Counted from the stretch's first letter, positions 48,194 to 58,006 are shown. The stretch is DNA of 64,000 bases from Micromonospora antibiotica (GCF_017599305.1 NZ_JAGFWR010000001.1:992001-1056000); one strand, 5' to 3'. Program-made: numbers and translations. The notes: a model not told the origin generated them from the sequence alone.

Positions 48194-51100
48194 ATGGCCT
48201 GGTCGTTACGGCCCGGACAGCCGTTCTGGCCACGTCGTCGCCGGACGGTCGGGGCACCTGTTCCGGTCACGTCGTCGGTGCCGCTCGCGTCGCCGGTGCC
48301 CACCGACCGGTACCCGGTCCTGCCAAGCCTGCCTTTGCTGACCGTGGCACCCGCCGCGGCGATGGTGACCATCCCGCAACCGGGGACCGCCACGGACGAC
48401 CCGTCGTGGCCCCCGACCTCCGCTCGCCGCCCGTTCCCCGGCCCGGTCCCGGTGGTCTCCGCGCGGTCCGTCGGGCCGGCTGCGGTCACCGACCCGACCC
48501 CGATCCGGTACGACACCGGTGCGGCCCACCGCCCGCCGACCGCTCCGACCCGGTGGGGCAGCCACGGTCCCGCCCTCGACCGTGCTCTGACTCCCGATCA
48601 CGGTTCGGCCCTCGACCGTGGTCTGGCTCCCGATCACGGTTCGGCCCTCGACCGTGGTCTGGCTCCCGATCACGGTTCGGCCCCCGGCCGTGGTGTGACT
48701 TCCGGCCACGGTTCGGCCCTCGACCGTGGGCCGGCGGTGGTGCCGGGGGCGATTCCGGGTCCGGCGGGAGACAGCTTTTCGTCGCCGGACGTGGGATGGA
48801 ACGTGGCCGGTGGTCCGGCCGTAGACGAGGGCTCGACGGTGGGGCATGGCCCGAGCGGGACGGCGGGCAGGCCCGGCGGAGAGGGCGCCTTCCCGGCACC
48901 GGGTCCGCCGGCTGGGCCGGAGAATCCGCAGGGACCAACGTCCGCCGGGCGATCCGACGAGGCTGGCGTGGATGCCGCAGCCGCCCGGACGGCAGCGCAG
49001 TTCGCCGCCGCCGGTCTGCCCACCGCGCAGGTCTGGCCGCCACCGGGATTCGAGGTCGCCTACCTGGCGGCGGAGGCCACCAGGGCCGCCGAGGAGTCCC
49101 GGGCATCGGGCGGCAGCGGGCGCGCCCGGCCGGCGCAGCCGGACACCGGCCTAGGCGCGGCCACCACCGCCCCCGGACACGACGGTCGGAGCGACCCGGA
49201 GGGGACCCCGCCGTCGGCCGGTGAGGTGCGCCCGGTCGAGGTGGCCTTCGCCGGACGCCGGGGCCGCACCGCCCGACCGACGACCGCGCGACCGGGCCAG
49301 GAGCCGGCCTCCCCGGCGGAACAGGGATCAGCCGATTCGGGTGGCACTACCGCCCCGCCCACCGCCGCCCCGGGGCGGCTCGCCGGGCCCGCCACCCAGG
49401 AAGGCGGGCCCGCCACCCGGGACCAGCCCGACCCGGGCCGCCGGGTCGGCCCGGACGATGCCACCGGCGGTGGCCGCGACGCTCCCGCCGACCGTAGGCG
49501 GGACGGCTCGCCGGACGTCGGGCAGGACCGGCCGGCGGGCGTCGGGCAGGACCGGCCGGCGGGCGTCGGGCAGGACCGGCCGGAGTATCCGGCGCAGGCT
49601 ACCGGGCCGGCGGACCACCGGGGCGGGACCCTCGACGAGGCAGGTGCCGTGGTCGGATCGGAAGCCGCACCGCTGGCGCACCCGCCCGGCGGAACACCGG
49701 ACGGCGTGACCTCGCCGGTCGCAGGTGCCACGGCACCGACCCGGGGCACGGAGCCGGCCGGACGACCGGGGTCCGAGAACCTGCCGGTCGCGGACCCCGC
49801 CGGGCGGTCGGCGTCCGGGAGCCGGACTCTCGCGGACGCTGACCAGTGGTCGGCGTCCGGGAGTCGGCCACTCACGGACCCTGACCAGTGGTCGGCGTCC
49901 GGGCGTCGGACACTCGCGGACCTTGCGGAGCGGCCGGCATCGGAGGGACGGCCAGGACCGGCGGGGCCCGACATCGCGGACGACCGGCAGGGTCCGGCGG
50001 CAGCGCACGACACCGGGGACTATCGGCCCGCCCCACCGGTGGGGCGCGACACCCACCGCCCCGAGCCGGTGTCCCCGCCGTCGTCCTTCTTCCTCACCCG
50101 GCGTCCGGAGCAGTCCACGCCGGCCGGCCCTCCGTCGGGTGTGGACCGGGAGCACGGCGGGGCCGGGCAGGGACCGCCGGCCGGCCCGGGACAGGCGGAA
50201 ACGGTGCCGTCGGTCGTCCCGCACCCACCCGCACCGTCGGCCGAGCGGGTCGACCGGCCGACGGTCGTACCAGCCGTGGACGCGCAGGTCCCGGCGTACC
50301 CCATCGGGGTCGTCACGGCCGTGCCGACGGCGGCGGCCGACCGGCCGGGCCCGGCACCGAGCACCGGGCAGGGGCCCGGGTCGCTGGCGCACCGCGCGGG
50401 TCCGCCGCCCACCGCGGTGGGCGACCCGGAGCTGCCGGAGCGGGTGCCGGCCGCCCTGGTGGACGGCTTCCGGCAGCGGTACGGCGTGGACGTCGCGGCG
50501 GTGCCGGTGTGGCGGGGCGCGGCGGCCACGGAGGTGGTGCAGCAGGCTGGGGCGCGGGCCGCGACCCGGGGTGGTGAAGTGCTGTTGCCGGCCTCGGCCG
50601 GGCCGCTGGACGCGCCGCCCGCCCGCGCGCTGCTCGCCCACGAGCTGGCCCACGTGGTGCAGCAGCGGGCGTTCGGGGCGACACCGCCGGCCGAGTCGAC
50701 AGGCACCGGCCGGGATCTGGAGGCGCGTGCGCTCGCCGCCGAGCACGCCTTCGGCGACGGCGGCGGGCCGGGCGTCGGAGGTCCGCTGCCACCTGCCGCG
50801 CTGCTGACCGGTGCGGGTGCCGCGTCGACGCCTGCGGGTGCCGCCGGCACCTGGGGGATCACCCCCGGCGGTGGGCTGACCTGGCAGGCGAAGCCCGGTG
50901 CGGGAGGCGTGCCCCCGGCGGCACTGACCGGCCCGTCGGCTGCGCCGACCGGCCCGCCGGCTGCGGCCCACCCGCTCCAGCGGGCGTCGATGGACACCCC
51001 GGCGGCCACCCTCGACGACCTGCGGGCGTTGGTGCGGGGCGAACTCGACCAGCAGCAGGACCAGGCCGCCGATCCGCCGGCCGGGCCGCCGTCGGACGCC

Positions 51101-51421
51101 CTGCGGGCCGAGGTGGCCGCCGCGACCGCGACGCCCGCGATCGACCGCAGCGCGGGCCGGATCGCCGAGGTACGCGACGCGGTGGAGCGGCTCCGGGCCG
51201 AGCTGCGCACGGTGGCCGACCGGGGGCGGGTCACTGCCGCCCGGCTGGACCAGGAGGCCGACCGGGTGCCGGACCGGTCGCCGGGCCGGCCGGTCGACCT
51301 GGAGAACCCCGACGACCTGGAGGAACTGGCCGGCCGCCTGTACGGGCGGTTACGCGGGCGGCTCCGGCAGGAGCTGCTGGTCGACCGGGAGCGCAGCGGG
51401 CGGCTGACCCAGTTCCGCTGA
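48194..51421 (+). CDS. Giant DUF4157 (eCIS core domain) protein
   Basis: The protein has 1075 residues. The first 740 are almost entirely disordered, Pro/Gly/Ala/Asp/Arg-rich, with three sets of short tandem repeats. A DUF4157 domain follows near residues 750-840: LPERVPAALVDGFRQRYGVDVAAVPVW, then LLAHELAHVVQQRAF with a zincin-type HExxH near residue 815. After another linker, residues 940-1075 are helical and charged (VRDAVERLRAELRTVADRGRVTAARLDQEADR). DUF4157 is the marker domain of eCIS loci, often on cargo or metallopeptidase effectors. Here it may be a structural or toxin-bearing protein. The ATG at 48194 with GGAGG is preferred to GTG 48188. Confidence 0.85.
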   Translation: MAWSLRPGQPFWPRRRRTVGAPVPVTSSVPLASPVPTDRYPVLPSLPLLTVAPAAAMVTIPQPGTATDDPSWPPTSARRPFPGPVPVVSARSVGPAAVTDPTPIRYDTGAAHRPPTAPTRWGSHGPALDRALTPDHGSALDRGLAPDHGSALDRGLAPDHGSAPGRGVTSGHGSALDRGPAVVPGAIPGPAGDSFSSPDVGWNVAGGPAVDEGSTVGHGPSGTAGRPGGEGAFPAPGPPAGPENPQGPTSAGRSDEAGVDAAAARTAAQFAAAGLPTAQVWPPPGFEVAYLAAEATRAAEESRASGGSGRARPAQPDTGLGAATTAPGHDGRSDPEGTPPSAGEVRPVEVAFAGRRGRTARPTTARPGQEPASPAEQGSADSGGTTAPPTAAPGRLAGPATQEGGPATRDQPDPGRRVGPDDATGGGRDAPADRRRDGSPDVGQDRPAGVGQDRPAGVGQDRPEYPAQATGPADHRGGTLDEAGAVVGSEAAPLAHPPGGTPDGVTSPVAGATAPTRGTEPAGRPGSENLPVADPAGRSASGSRTLADADQWSASGSRPLTDPDQWSASGRRTLADLAERPASEGRPGPAGPDIADDRQGPAAAHDTGDYRPAPPVGRDTHRPEPVSPPSSFFLTRRPEQSTPAGPPSGVDREHGGAGQGPPAGPGQAETVPSVVPHPPAPSAERVDRPTVVPAVDAQVPAYPIGVVTAVPTAAADRPGPAPSTGQGPGSLAHRAGPPPTAVGDPELPERVPAALVDGFRQRYGVDVAAVPVWRGAAATEVVQQAGARAATRGGEVLLPASAGPLDAPPARALLAHELAHVVQQRAFGATPPAESTGTGRDLEARALAAEHAFGDGGGPGVGGPLPPAALLTGAGAASTPAGAAGTWGITPGGGLTWQAKPGAGGVPPAALTGPSAAPTGPPAAAHPLQRASMDTPAATLDDLRALVRGELDQQQDQAADPPAGPPSDALRAEVAAATATPAIDRSAGRIAEVRDAVERLRAELRTVADRGRVTAARLDQEADRVPDRSPGRPVDLENPDDLEELAGRLYGRLRGRLRQELLVDRERSGRLTQFR
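48566..48729 (+). repeat. 36-bp tandem repeats inside the DUF4157 gene
   Basis: Units begin at 48566, 48602, 48638, 48674 and 48710 (the last partial). Those at 48602 and 48638 are nearly identical. They encode the 12-residue unit GSALDRGLAPDH. Confidence 0.9.
49517..49583 (+). repeat. 24-bp tandem repeats inside the DUF4157 gene
   Basis: Units begin at 49517, 49541 and 49565 and encode the eight-residue unit VGQDRPAG. The first two are almost identical. Confidence 0.85.
49813..49930 (+). repeat. 42-bp tandem repeats inside the DUF4157 gene
   Basis: Units begin at 49813, 49855 and 49897 and encode a 14-residue motif like SGSRTLADADQWSA. They are less conserved than the other two repeat sets. 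Confidence 0.8.
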
Positions 51422-51523
51422 GCACGCCAGGTGACACGAGGCACGGCAGGCGGCAGGACGCACGGCAGGTGGCAGGACCGCACGGACGCGGGTCCAGGAC
51501 GAGGCGACGAGGAGGGCGAAACG

Positions 51524-52009
51524 ATGGCAGGCGGTCTTTCCACCGCGGCCCGCTTGATGGGCGGCTTCTTCGAGGTCACCGGCGTCAACCACCGGTACCT
51601 CGTGGTCATCGACGACGAGCGGTACAACCTCGGCTCCTGGTCCCGGGTCTCCGGGCTGGGGGTGACCTGGCAGGTCTGCGAGTACCGGGCCGGGGACAGC
51701 AACGACGTCTTCACGTACGTGGGGGAGCCGACCTACAGCCGGATCCGGCTCAGCCGGGCGGTGTGCTTCGACTCGCAGGTCGTCCAGGAGTGGCTCTGCC
51801 AGCAGGCCAACCGGTACCGCCCGCTCAGCGGCACGATCCAACTCGTCGACAGCGTCGGCCTGAAGATCGTCGGCTGGGACCTGAAGCACTTCTTCCCGGT
51901 CGGCTGGTCGGTGTCGGAACTGGACCCGAGCCACAGCGGGGTGGCGGTCGAGACGCTGGAACTGGCGCACACCGGTTTCCTGCACGACGACGTGAAGTTC
52001 TCGCTCTGA
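51524..52009 (+). CDS. Second tail tube-type protein
   Basis: This 161-residue protein has a gp19-like fold: HRYLVVIDDERYNLGSWSRVSGLGVTWQVCEYRAGDSND near the start, TYSRIRLSRAVCFDSQVVQEWL in the middle, and GWSVSELDPSHSGVAVETLELAHTGFL at the end. In eCIS it would form a ring between tube and hub (Pvc5-like). GGAGG lies upstream of the ATG. Its stop overlaps the next start (TGATG). Confidence 0.88.
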   Translation: MAGGLSTAARLMGGFFEVTGVNHRYLVVIDDERYNLGSWSRVSGLGVTWQVCEYRAGDSNDVFTYVGEPTYSRIRLSRAVCFDSQVVQEWLCQQANRYRPLSGTIQLVDSVGLKIVGWDLKHFFPVGWSVSELDPSHSGVAVETLELAHTGFLHDDVKFSL

Positions 52010-53139
52010 TGGCCGCCATCTCCGCAGGTCAGCTCGGCGGGATGCTGGGCGACCCGAGCCAGACCGCGCAGGGGCTCGCCTCCGGTGGCCTGCTGCAGAT
52101 GTTCCGCGACGGGCCGGGGGTCAAGCGGACCCTCAAGCTCGGCCTGGCGATGCGTTTCCAGGTGACCATCGGGGACGTCCCGATCGGGCTGTGGCGGTCC
52201 TGCCGGGGGCTGCGGGCCGACTTCCGGCCCGAGGTGGTCCGGGTGACCGGGGACTACGTCGGCCAGTACCACCTGCCCGGCGAGGTCAGCTACGCCCCGG
52301 TCGTGCTGGAACGGGCGGTGCACCGGGAGAGTTCCGCGCAACTGCAACAGTGGCTGGTCGGGGTGCTGCGCTCGTGGCAGGACGGCACCGGCGACGACAC
52401 CCGGACCACCGCCCGGATCACCCTGCTCGACGCCGACGGCGAACCGGTCAACAGTTGGCTGCTCTACGGCGTACGGCCGTCGTCGTGGACCGGCCCGGAC
52501 CTCTCCTCGGACAGCAACCAGGTCGCGGTGGAACGGCTGGAGCTGGTGCACGAGGGGTTCTTCCCCGACCTGCAGGCCAAGGCGGAGACGGCCACCCTGT
52601 CGTCCCCGTCGCTCGGCCGGGTCACGTTCTCCTACAACCCGGCCAAGATGGGCATCACCCGTTCCTCCCGGGCCAGTCAGCTCGTCGGTCGGGGCCGGGG
52701 CGTGGAGCTGACCTCCGACACCGCATTGCGGGTGATGGCCGGCGAGGTGCTGCTGGTCGGTGCCGGGGTGGCCCAGGACGTGCAGAAGCTGATCGCCTTC
52801 TCCGGCCCGCCGAGCGTCGACGAGCAGAGCCGCACCGCGTCCAGCATCGAGCTGCCCCGGTTGACGTTCACCTGGGGAAAGCTGTCGATGGCCGTCAACC
52901 TGAGCACCCTCAACGTCAACCTGACCCGGTTCGACGGTGAGGGGCAGCCGGTGCGGGCGCAGGCCACCCTGGACCTGATCGTGATCGAAGGGGAGATCTT
53001 CCCCAAGCGGGGTGGCCCGGTGCCGACCCGGTCGGTGCGGACCGACCCGGCGCAGTGGCGGCAGCGGGCGCTGGCCAGCGGGCTCGACGACCCGATGCGG
53101 GCGCAGGCCAGGGGCGCGTCCGTCGGGGCGCGGCGGTAG
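52009..53139 (+). CDS. Tube-domain/hub adaptor protein
   Basis: The 376-residue protein has an N-terminal tube-like domain (residues 40-185: RFQVTIGDVPIGLWRSCRGLRADFRPEVVRVTGDYVGQYHLPGEV ... VAVERLELVHEGFF). A C-terminal domain follows from about 195 (LGRVTFSYNPAKMGITRSSRASQLVG, LPRLTFTWGKLSMAVNLSTLNVNL). The latter matches adaptors that join tube to hub, usually with a LysM-type segment (Pvc7-like). It begins one base into the previous stop, so the two are coupled. Confidence 0.82.
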   Translation: MAAISAGQLGGMLGDPSQTAQGLASGGLLQMFRDGPGVKRTLKLGLAMRFQVTIGDVPIGLWRSCRGLRADFRPEVVRVTGDYVGQYHLPGEVSYAPVVLERAVHRESSAQLQQWLVGVLRSWQDGTGDDTRTTARITLLDADGEPVNSWLLYGVRPSSWTGPDLSSDSNQVAVERLELVHEGFFPDLQAKAETATLSSPSLGRVTFSYNPAKMGITRSSRASQLVGRGRGVELTSDTALRVMAGEVLLVGAGVAQDVQKLIAFSGPPSVDEQSRTASSIELPRLTFTWGKLSMAVNLSTLNVNLTRFDGEGQPVRAQATLDLIVIEGEIFPKRGGPVPTRSVRTDPAQWRQRALASGLDDPMRAQARGASVGARR

Positions 53140-53152
53140 TGGGGGCGAGACG

Positions 53153-55081
53153 ATGACCGCGATCGACCGGCACGGCCTGCTCTGGGGTACGGCGACCCTG
53201 CGCCCCCGGGTCACCGTCGGCACCGCCGGCCGGGCGCTGCCGACGGCCGCCGCCGACCAGCTGGTACGGGTGGTGGTGGACACCCAGGCTGCCCTGCCGG
53301 ACATGTTCGAGCTGACCTTCGCCGACCTGGACGGCAGTGTGCTGCGTACGGCCGGGTTGGAGCTGGGCACCGCCGTGCAGGTCTTCGGCCCGACCGGGGA
53401 CGGCTCGGCCGAGCACCGGTTGATCAGCGGCGAGGTGACCGCCGTGGAGGGGCACTTCGTGGACGTCAGCGCCCACGTGGTGGTACGCGGTTACACCCAC
53501 GACCACCGGCTGCACCGGGTACGGCGGACGCGTACCTTCCTCAACCAGTCGGATGCCGACGTCGCCCGGCAGGTGGCGACCGCCGCGAAACTGTCGGTCG
53601 GCACGATCGACGCCACCACCGGCCGGTTGGCCCACCTCTCCCAGGTCGCCCAGACCGACTGGGAGTTCCTCAGCGCCCGCGCCCGGGAGATCGGCTACGA
53701 GATCGGCGCGGACGGGGACCGGTTCCACTTCCGCCGGGCGGCCACCGCCCGCCGGGCCGGCAGCCCGGTGCCGTTGACCTTCCGGGGCAACCTGCGCCGC
53801 TTTCTGCCCCGGGTCAGCGCCGGCAACCTCGCCCCCGAGGTCGAGGTGCGCGCCTGGGACCCGGTCGCCGCGACGGTGGTGGCGAGCCGTACCGCGACGA
53901 CCGCCGACGGGGTGAGCCTGGCCGGCCGGACGCCGACCGCCGCCGCCGACACCTTCGTCCCCCGGGGCGCGGCGGCACCGCCACGGGCCGGCAACAGCGC
54001 GGTCGGTGACGTCGGGCCGGCCCCCGGACCCCGCGCGCACGTCCTGGTCGGCCGGGGGCTGCCCGTGCCCGGTCGGGCCGACGGCGCGGTCACCCAGGTC
54101 GCGAAGGGGCTCGCCGCCAGCGTCGGTGGCGGGTTCGCCGAGGCGGAGGGGGAGGCGCTGGGCGACGCCCGGTTGGTCGCCGGCAAGGCCGTCAAGGTCG
54201 ACGGGGTGCCCGCACCCTTCGCCGGCACCTGGACGCTCAGCGCCGCCCGGCACGTCTTCGACGAGACCGGGGAGGGCTACCGCACCGAGTTCACCGTCGG
54301 CGGTGCCGAGGACCGTTCGCTGCTCGGGCTGACGAACGTCGGCGGGACCGGCGTCGGCGGTGATCCGGCCCGGATCGACGGGGTGGTCTGCGGGGTGGTC
54401 AGCAACGTCAAGGACCCGCAGAACCTGGGCCGGGTCACCCTGGCGCTGCCGTGGCTGTCGCCGGACCACGAGACCGACTGGGCGCCGGTGGGGCAGCTCT
54501 TCGCCGGCCCGACCGGGGGCGCGTTCTTCGTGCCGGAGCCGGGTGACCAGGTGCTCGTCGCGTTCGAGTTCGGCGACGTACGCCGCCCGTACGTGCTCGG
54601 CAGCCTGCCCAGCCGGCACACCGGGTACGGCCTCGACGGCGGCCAGTCGTCGTCGACGAAGCCCGGGGCGACCGGGGTGAAGTCGGTGGGGCAGACCAGT
54701 TCGGTGATCCGGCGCGGCCTGCTGTCACCCGCCGGCAGCCGGTTGGTTTTCCACGACGAGGTGCCGCCCGGCGGCAAGGGTCAGCCGACCGCCGCCGACG
54801 TGGTGCTCGGCACCAAGGGCGACAAGCTGTCGCTGGCGATGGACCAGGTGGCCGGCACGGTGACCCTGCGCTGCGCCCCCGACAAACCCGGCAAGCTGGT
54901 CATCGAGTGTACCGGGCAGACCGCCGTGGAGATCAAGGCGGGGCCGGGCGGCAGCCTCACCCTCGACGGCGGCACCAGCCTGAAGCTCAAGGGCAAGACG
55001 GTCGACATCAGCGGCACGCAGGTCAACATCAGCGGCACCGCGTCGACCGCCATCAAGGGCAAACCCATCCAGCTCAACTGA
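53153..55081 (+). CDS. VgrG-like spike/hub protein
   Basis: The protein has 642 residues. A gp27-like hub region (FELTFADLDGSVLRTAGLELGTAVQVFG, VVRGYTHDHRLHRVRRTRTFLNQSDADVARQVA, TDWEFLSARAREIGYEI) covers residues 40-390. An OB-fold gp5-like domain follows at about 400-500 (VVCGVVSNVKDPQNLGRVTLALPWLS). The C-terminal beta-helix is Lys/Gly/Thr-rich (DGGTSLKLKGKTVDISGTQVNISG). It is the central spike that the PAAR-like tip caps. A GGGGGCGAGA site precedes the ATG. Confidence 0.93.
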   Translation: MTAIDRHGLLWGTATLRPRVTVGTAGRALPTAAADQLVRVVVDTQAALPDMFELTFADLDGSVLRTAGLELGTAVQVFGPTGDGSAEHRLISGEVTAVEGHFVDVSAHVVVRGYTHDHRLHRVRRTRTFLNQSDADVARQVATAAKLSVGTIDATTGRLAHLSQVAQTDWEFLSARAREIGYEIGADGDRFHFRRAATARRAGSPVPLTFRGNLRRFLPRVSAGNLAPEVEVRAWDPVAATVVASRTATTADGVSLAGRTPTAAADTFVPRGAAAPPRAGNSAVGDVGPAPGPRAHVLVGRGLPVPGRADGAVTQVAKGLAASVGGGFAEAEGEALGDARLVAGKAVKVDGVPAPFAGTWTLSAARHVFDETGEGYRTEFTVGGAEDRSLLGLTNVGGTGVGGDPARIDGVVCGVVSNVKDPQNLGRVTLALPWLSPDHETDWAPVGQLFAGPTGGAFFVPEPGDQVLVAFEFGDVRRPYVLGSLPSRHTGYGLDGGQSSSTKPGATGVKSVGQTSSVIRRGLLSPAGSRLVFHDEVPPGGKGQPTAADVVLGTKGDKLSLAMDQVAGTVTLRCAPDKPGKLVIECTGQTAVEIKAGPGGSLTLDGGTSLKLKGKTVDISGTQVNISGTASTAIKGKPIQLN

Positions 55082-55089
55082 GGAGTGCC

Positions 55090-55518
55090 ATGCAGGCCGA
55101 CGTCATCGGCACCGGGTGTGCCTTTCCGCTGCGGGTCCAGCCCAACGGCCGACTCGCCATGATCAGTGGGACCGCCCTGGTGGAGCAGGCGATGTGCGTG
55201 ATCCTGGCGACCTACCCGGGTGAGCGTCCGATGCGCCCGGAGTTCGGCTCCCGGCTGCGGGACTTCGTCTTCGAGCCGGTCACCGGGCAGACCCGGCGGG
55301 CGGTGGCGGTGGAGGTGCGCGCCGCGTTGGAACGCTGGGAGACCCGGGTCGAGATCGACGACGTCACCGTCACCGAGGACCCGGCCGGTGGTGACGGGCT
55401 GCTGCACATCGAGGTCCGTTACCGGGTACGCGACACCGACGAGCCCGGCACCCTCGGGCTCAACCTGCAGACCCTGCCCGGGGACCGGGAACTGACCGGG
55501 TCGGGGGTGCTCGGCTGA
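55090..55518 (+). CDS. gp25-like baseplate wedge protein
   Basis: The protein has 142 residues. GTGCAFPLRVQPNGRLAMISGTALVEQAMCVILATYPGERPMRPEFGSRLRDFVFEP is the gp25/IraD-type signature, which includes the EPR-like core that connects sheath and baseplate. A GAGGAG site precedes the ATG. Its stop overlaps the baseplate J-like start (TGATG). Confidence 0.93.
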   Translation: MQADVIGTGCAFPLRVQPNGRLAMISGTALVEQAMCVILATYPGERPMRPEFGSRLRDFVFEPVTGQTRRAVAVEVRAALERWETRVEIDDVTVTEDPAGGDGLLHIEVRYRVRDTDEPGTLGLNLQTLPGDRELTGSGVLG

Positions 55519-57458
55519 TGGCACTGCCCGCCCCCGACCTCGACGACCGGGGCTTCGACGACCTGGTCGGTGACGCCCGCCGGTTGATCGCCGACCGCTG
55601 CCCGGAGTGGACGGACCTGCACCCCGCCGATCCGGGGATCACCCTGATCGAGACGTTCGCCTCCCTGACCGACCAGCTCATCTACCGGCTCAACCGGGTG
55701 CCCGACCGGCTCTACGTGAAGTTCCTGGAGCTGATCGGGGTACGTCTGGTGCCGCCCACGGCCGCCCGGACCACCCTGACGTTCTGGTTGTCCACGCCGG
55801 CCCGCGCCACCCAGCTCGTCCCGGCGGGGACCCGGGCGGTGACCGTCGCCGACGGCGGGGACCCGCTGGTCTTCGCCACCCTCGCCGACCTCGCCGTGCC
55901 GCCGTGCGTGCTGACCCAGCTGCGGGTCCGGACCGCCGACGGGGTGACCGACCAGACCGGCGCCCTGGAACTGGGTGGGCCGGTGGTGGCGTTCTCCCCG
56001 GTGCCGCAGCCCGGCGACGAACTGCTGATCGGGCTGGACCGGCCGGTGGGCGGCTGCGCGGTGCGGCTGGAGTTCGAGGGCCGGGTCGACGGTGTCGGGG
56101 TCAACCCGCTGCACCCGCCGCTGCGCTGGGAGGCGCGCGGTGCCGACGGTTGGCTCGACTGTGAGGTCGGGTTGGACGAGACCGGTGCGCTGAACCGGCC
56201 CGGCGCGATCCTGCTGCACGTGCCCGACGGGCACCAGGCCAGCCTGGTCGACGGGGTGCTGGCCGGCTGGCTGCGGGCCCGGGTGGTCACCCCGCAGGAG
56301 GGGCAGCCCGGCTACAGCGCCTCCCCGGTGGTCCTCGGGCTGGCCGCGAACACCGTCGGTGGCACCACCGAGGCGGTGCACGCCGACCTGGTGGACGACG
56401 AGGAACTCGGCGACTCCGAGGGGGTGCCCGGCCAGCGGTTCACGCTGACCCGCCGGCCGGTGCTGGCCGGCTTCGGCGACCCGGTGCTGGAGGTCAGTTC
56501 CGACGACGGCTGGCAGCGGTGGTCGCCGGTCGAGCACTTCGCCGGTAGCGGCCCCGGGGACCGGCACTTCCTGCTCGACGGGGTGGCCGGTGAGGTGGTG
56601 TTCGGCCCGGCCGTCCGGCAACCCGACGGCACGTTGCGCCGGTACGGCGCGGTGCCACCCCGGGGCGGTCGGCTGCGGCTGCGCCGGTACGCGGTCGGCG
56701 GCGGCAGCCGGGGCAACGTCGGCGTCGGCGCGATCACCGCGCTACGTGCCTCGATCCCGTACGTGGCGGGGGTGGAGAACCGGCACCCGGCCAGCGGCGG
56801 GGTGGACGGCGAGACCCTGGACGAGGCGCGTCGCCGGGGCCCGTTGACCCTGCGCAGCCGCAGTCGCGCGGTGACCGCCGAGGACCACGAGGTGCTGGCC
56901 CGGGAGGCCGCCCCGGAGTTGGCCCGGGTCCGCTGCGTGCCGAGCAACGGGGACGGGCCGCCGGTGGCGCGGCTGCTGGTGGTGCCGGCAGCCCCCGCCG
57001 AGGAGGGGCGGCTGCGGCTGGAGGACCTGATCCCGGCCGAGTCGAGCCTCGCCCGGGTGGCCGGCCGGTTGGACGAGACGCGGCTGATCGGCACCCGGGT
57101 GGTCGTCGAGCCACCCCGCTACCGGGGGGTGACCGTGGTGGCCCGGGTCGTCGCCCGGCCCCGGGTCGTCGTCGAGCGGGTCCGGGAGGAGGGCCTGGCC
57201 GCCCTGTACGGCTTCCTCAGCCCGCTGGCCGGCGGTGGCCCGGACGGTCGGGGCTGGCCGTTCGGGCGTCCGGTGCAGGCCGGTGAACTCTTCGCCGTGC
57301 TGCAGCGGGTACGCGGGGTGGAGCTGGTGGAGGACCTGCGGCTGTTCACCGCCAACCCGGTGACCGGTGAGCGGGGCACCGAGGCCGGCCGGATCGACCT
57401 GGAACCGGACAGCCTGGTCTTCTCCTTCGACCACCAGCTCCGGGTGGAGGAGCACTGA
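55518..57458 (+). CDS. Baseplate J-like (gp6-type) wedge protein
   Basis: The 646-residue protein starts LDDRGFDDLVGDARRLIADRCPEWTDLHPADPGITLIETFASLTDQLIYRLNRVPDRLY, typical of putative baseplate assembly proteins of eCIS. The C-terminal half carries RRRGPLTLRSRSRAVTAEDHEVLAREAAPELARV, a baseplate J hallmark. It forms the wedge that spreads the plate. Coupled by one-base overlaps to genes on both sides. Confidence 0.93.
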   Translation: MALPAPDLDDRGFDDLVGDARRLIADRCPEWTDLHPADPGITLIETFASLTDQLIYRLNRVPDRLYVKFLELIGVRLVPPTAARTTLTFWLSTPARATQLVPAGTRAVTVADGGDPLVFATLADLAVPPCVLTQLRVRTADGVTDQTGALELGGPVVAFSPVPQPGDELLIGLDRPVGGCAVRLEFEGRVDGVGVNPLHPPLRWEARGADGWLDCEVGLDETGALNRPGAILLHVPDGHQASLVDGVLAGWLRARVVTPQEGQPGYSASPVVLGLAANTVGGTTEAVHADLVDDEELGDSEGVPGQRFTLTRRPVLAGFGDPVLEVSSDDGWQRWSPVEHFAGSGPGDRHFLLDGVAGEVVFGPAVRQPDGTLRRYGAVPPRGGRLRLRRYAVGGGSRGNVGVGAITALRASIPYVAGVENRHPASGGVDGETLDEARRRGPLTLRSRSRAVTAEDHEVLAREAAPELARVRCVPSNGDGPPVARLLVVPAAPAEEGRLRLEDLIPAESSLARVAGRLDETRLIGTRVVVEPPRYRGVTVVARVVARPRVVVERVREEGLAALYGFLSPLAGGGPDGRGWPFGRPVQAGELFAVLQRVRGVELVEDLRLFTANPVTGERGTEAGRIDLEPDSLVFSFDHQLRVEEH

Positions 57459-58006
57459 TGCGCGGCCCGGTCGACGTGGCGATGCCGTACCCGATCGCCG
57501 GTTTCCTGCCCGCCCTGTTGCAGGAGGACGACCTGCTGGTGCGCTGGACCGAGGGGCTGGACCAGGTGCTCGCACCGGTGGTGTCCACGCTGGACTGTCT
57601 CGACGCGTACCTGGACCCGTGGTTGGCCCCGCCGGATTTCCTGCTCTGGCTCGGTGCCTGGGTGGGTGCCCACCTCGACGAGAACTGGCCGGTGGAGCGG
57701 CAACGCGCGATGGTGGCCGGCGCGGTCGCCGCGCACCGGCTGCGGGGGACGGTCGCCGGGTTGCAGATGGCCCTGGAGTTGGCCACCGGGGGTGAGGTGG
57801 AGGTCCTCGACTCGACCGGGGTGTCCTGGTCGACCCGGCCGGAGCCGTCGCCGGCCGCGCTGCCGCCGGCCCGGGTGCACGTACGGGTGTGGGTGGCCGA
57901 GCCCGGGAGGGTCGCCGGGCACGCCCTCGACGAGTTGTGCCGCGCGGTCGTACCGGCGCACGTGACGACGACCCTGGAGGTGCTCGACCGTGATCATCTG
58001 TCGTGA
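57458..58006 (+). CDS. Phage tail protein I-like baseplate protein
   Basis: This is a 182-residue protein. LPALLQEDDLLVRWTEGLDQVLAPVVSTLDCLDAYLDPWLAPPDFLLWLGAWVG and LRGTVAGLQMALELATGGEVEV match the tail-protein-I/gp7-type family that pairs with baseplate J proteins. Coupled to the preceding gene. The following gene starts 17 bases before its stop in another frame. Confidence 0.9.
   Translation: MRGPVDVAMPYPIAGFLPALLQEDDLLVRWTEGLDQVLAPVVSTLDCLDAYLDPWLAPPDFLLWLGAWVGAHLDENWPVERQRAMVAGAVAAHRLRGTVAGLQMALELATGGEVEVLDSTGVSWSTRPEPSPAALPPARVHVRVWVAEPGRVAGHALDELCRAVVPAHVTTTLEVLDRDHLS

Noticed and set aside
48566..48729. CRISPR-like repeats
   Set aside because: Units are contiguous without unique spacers and are in frame within a protein-coding gene.
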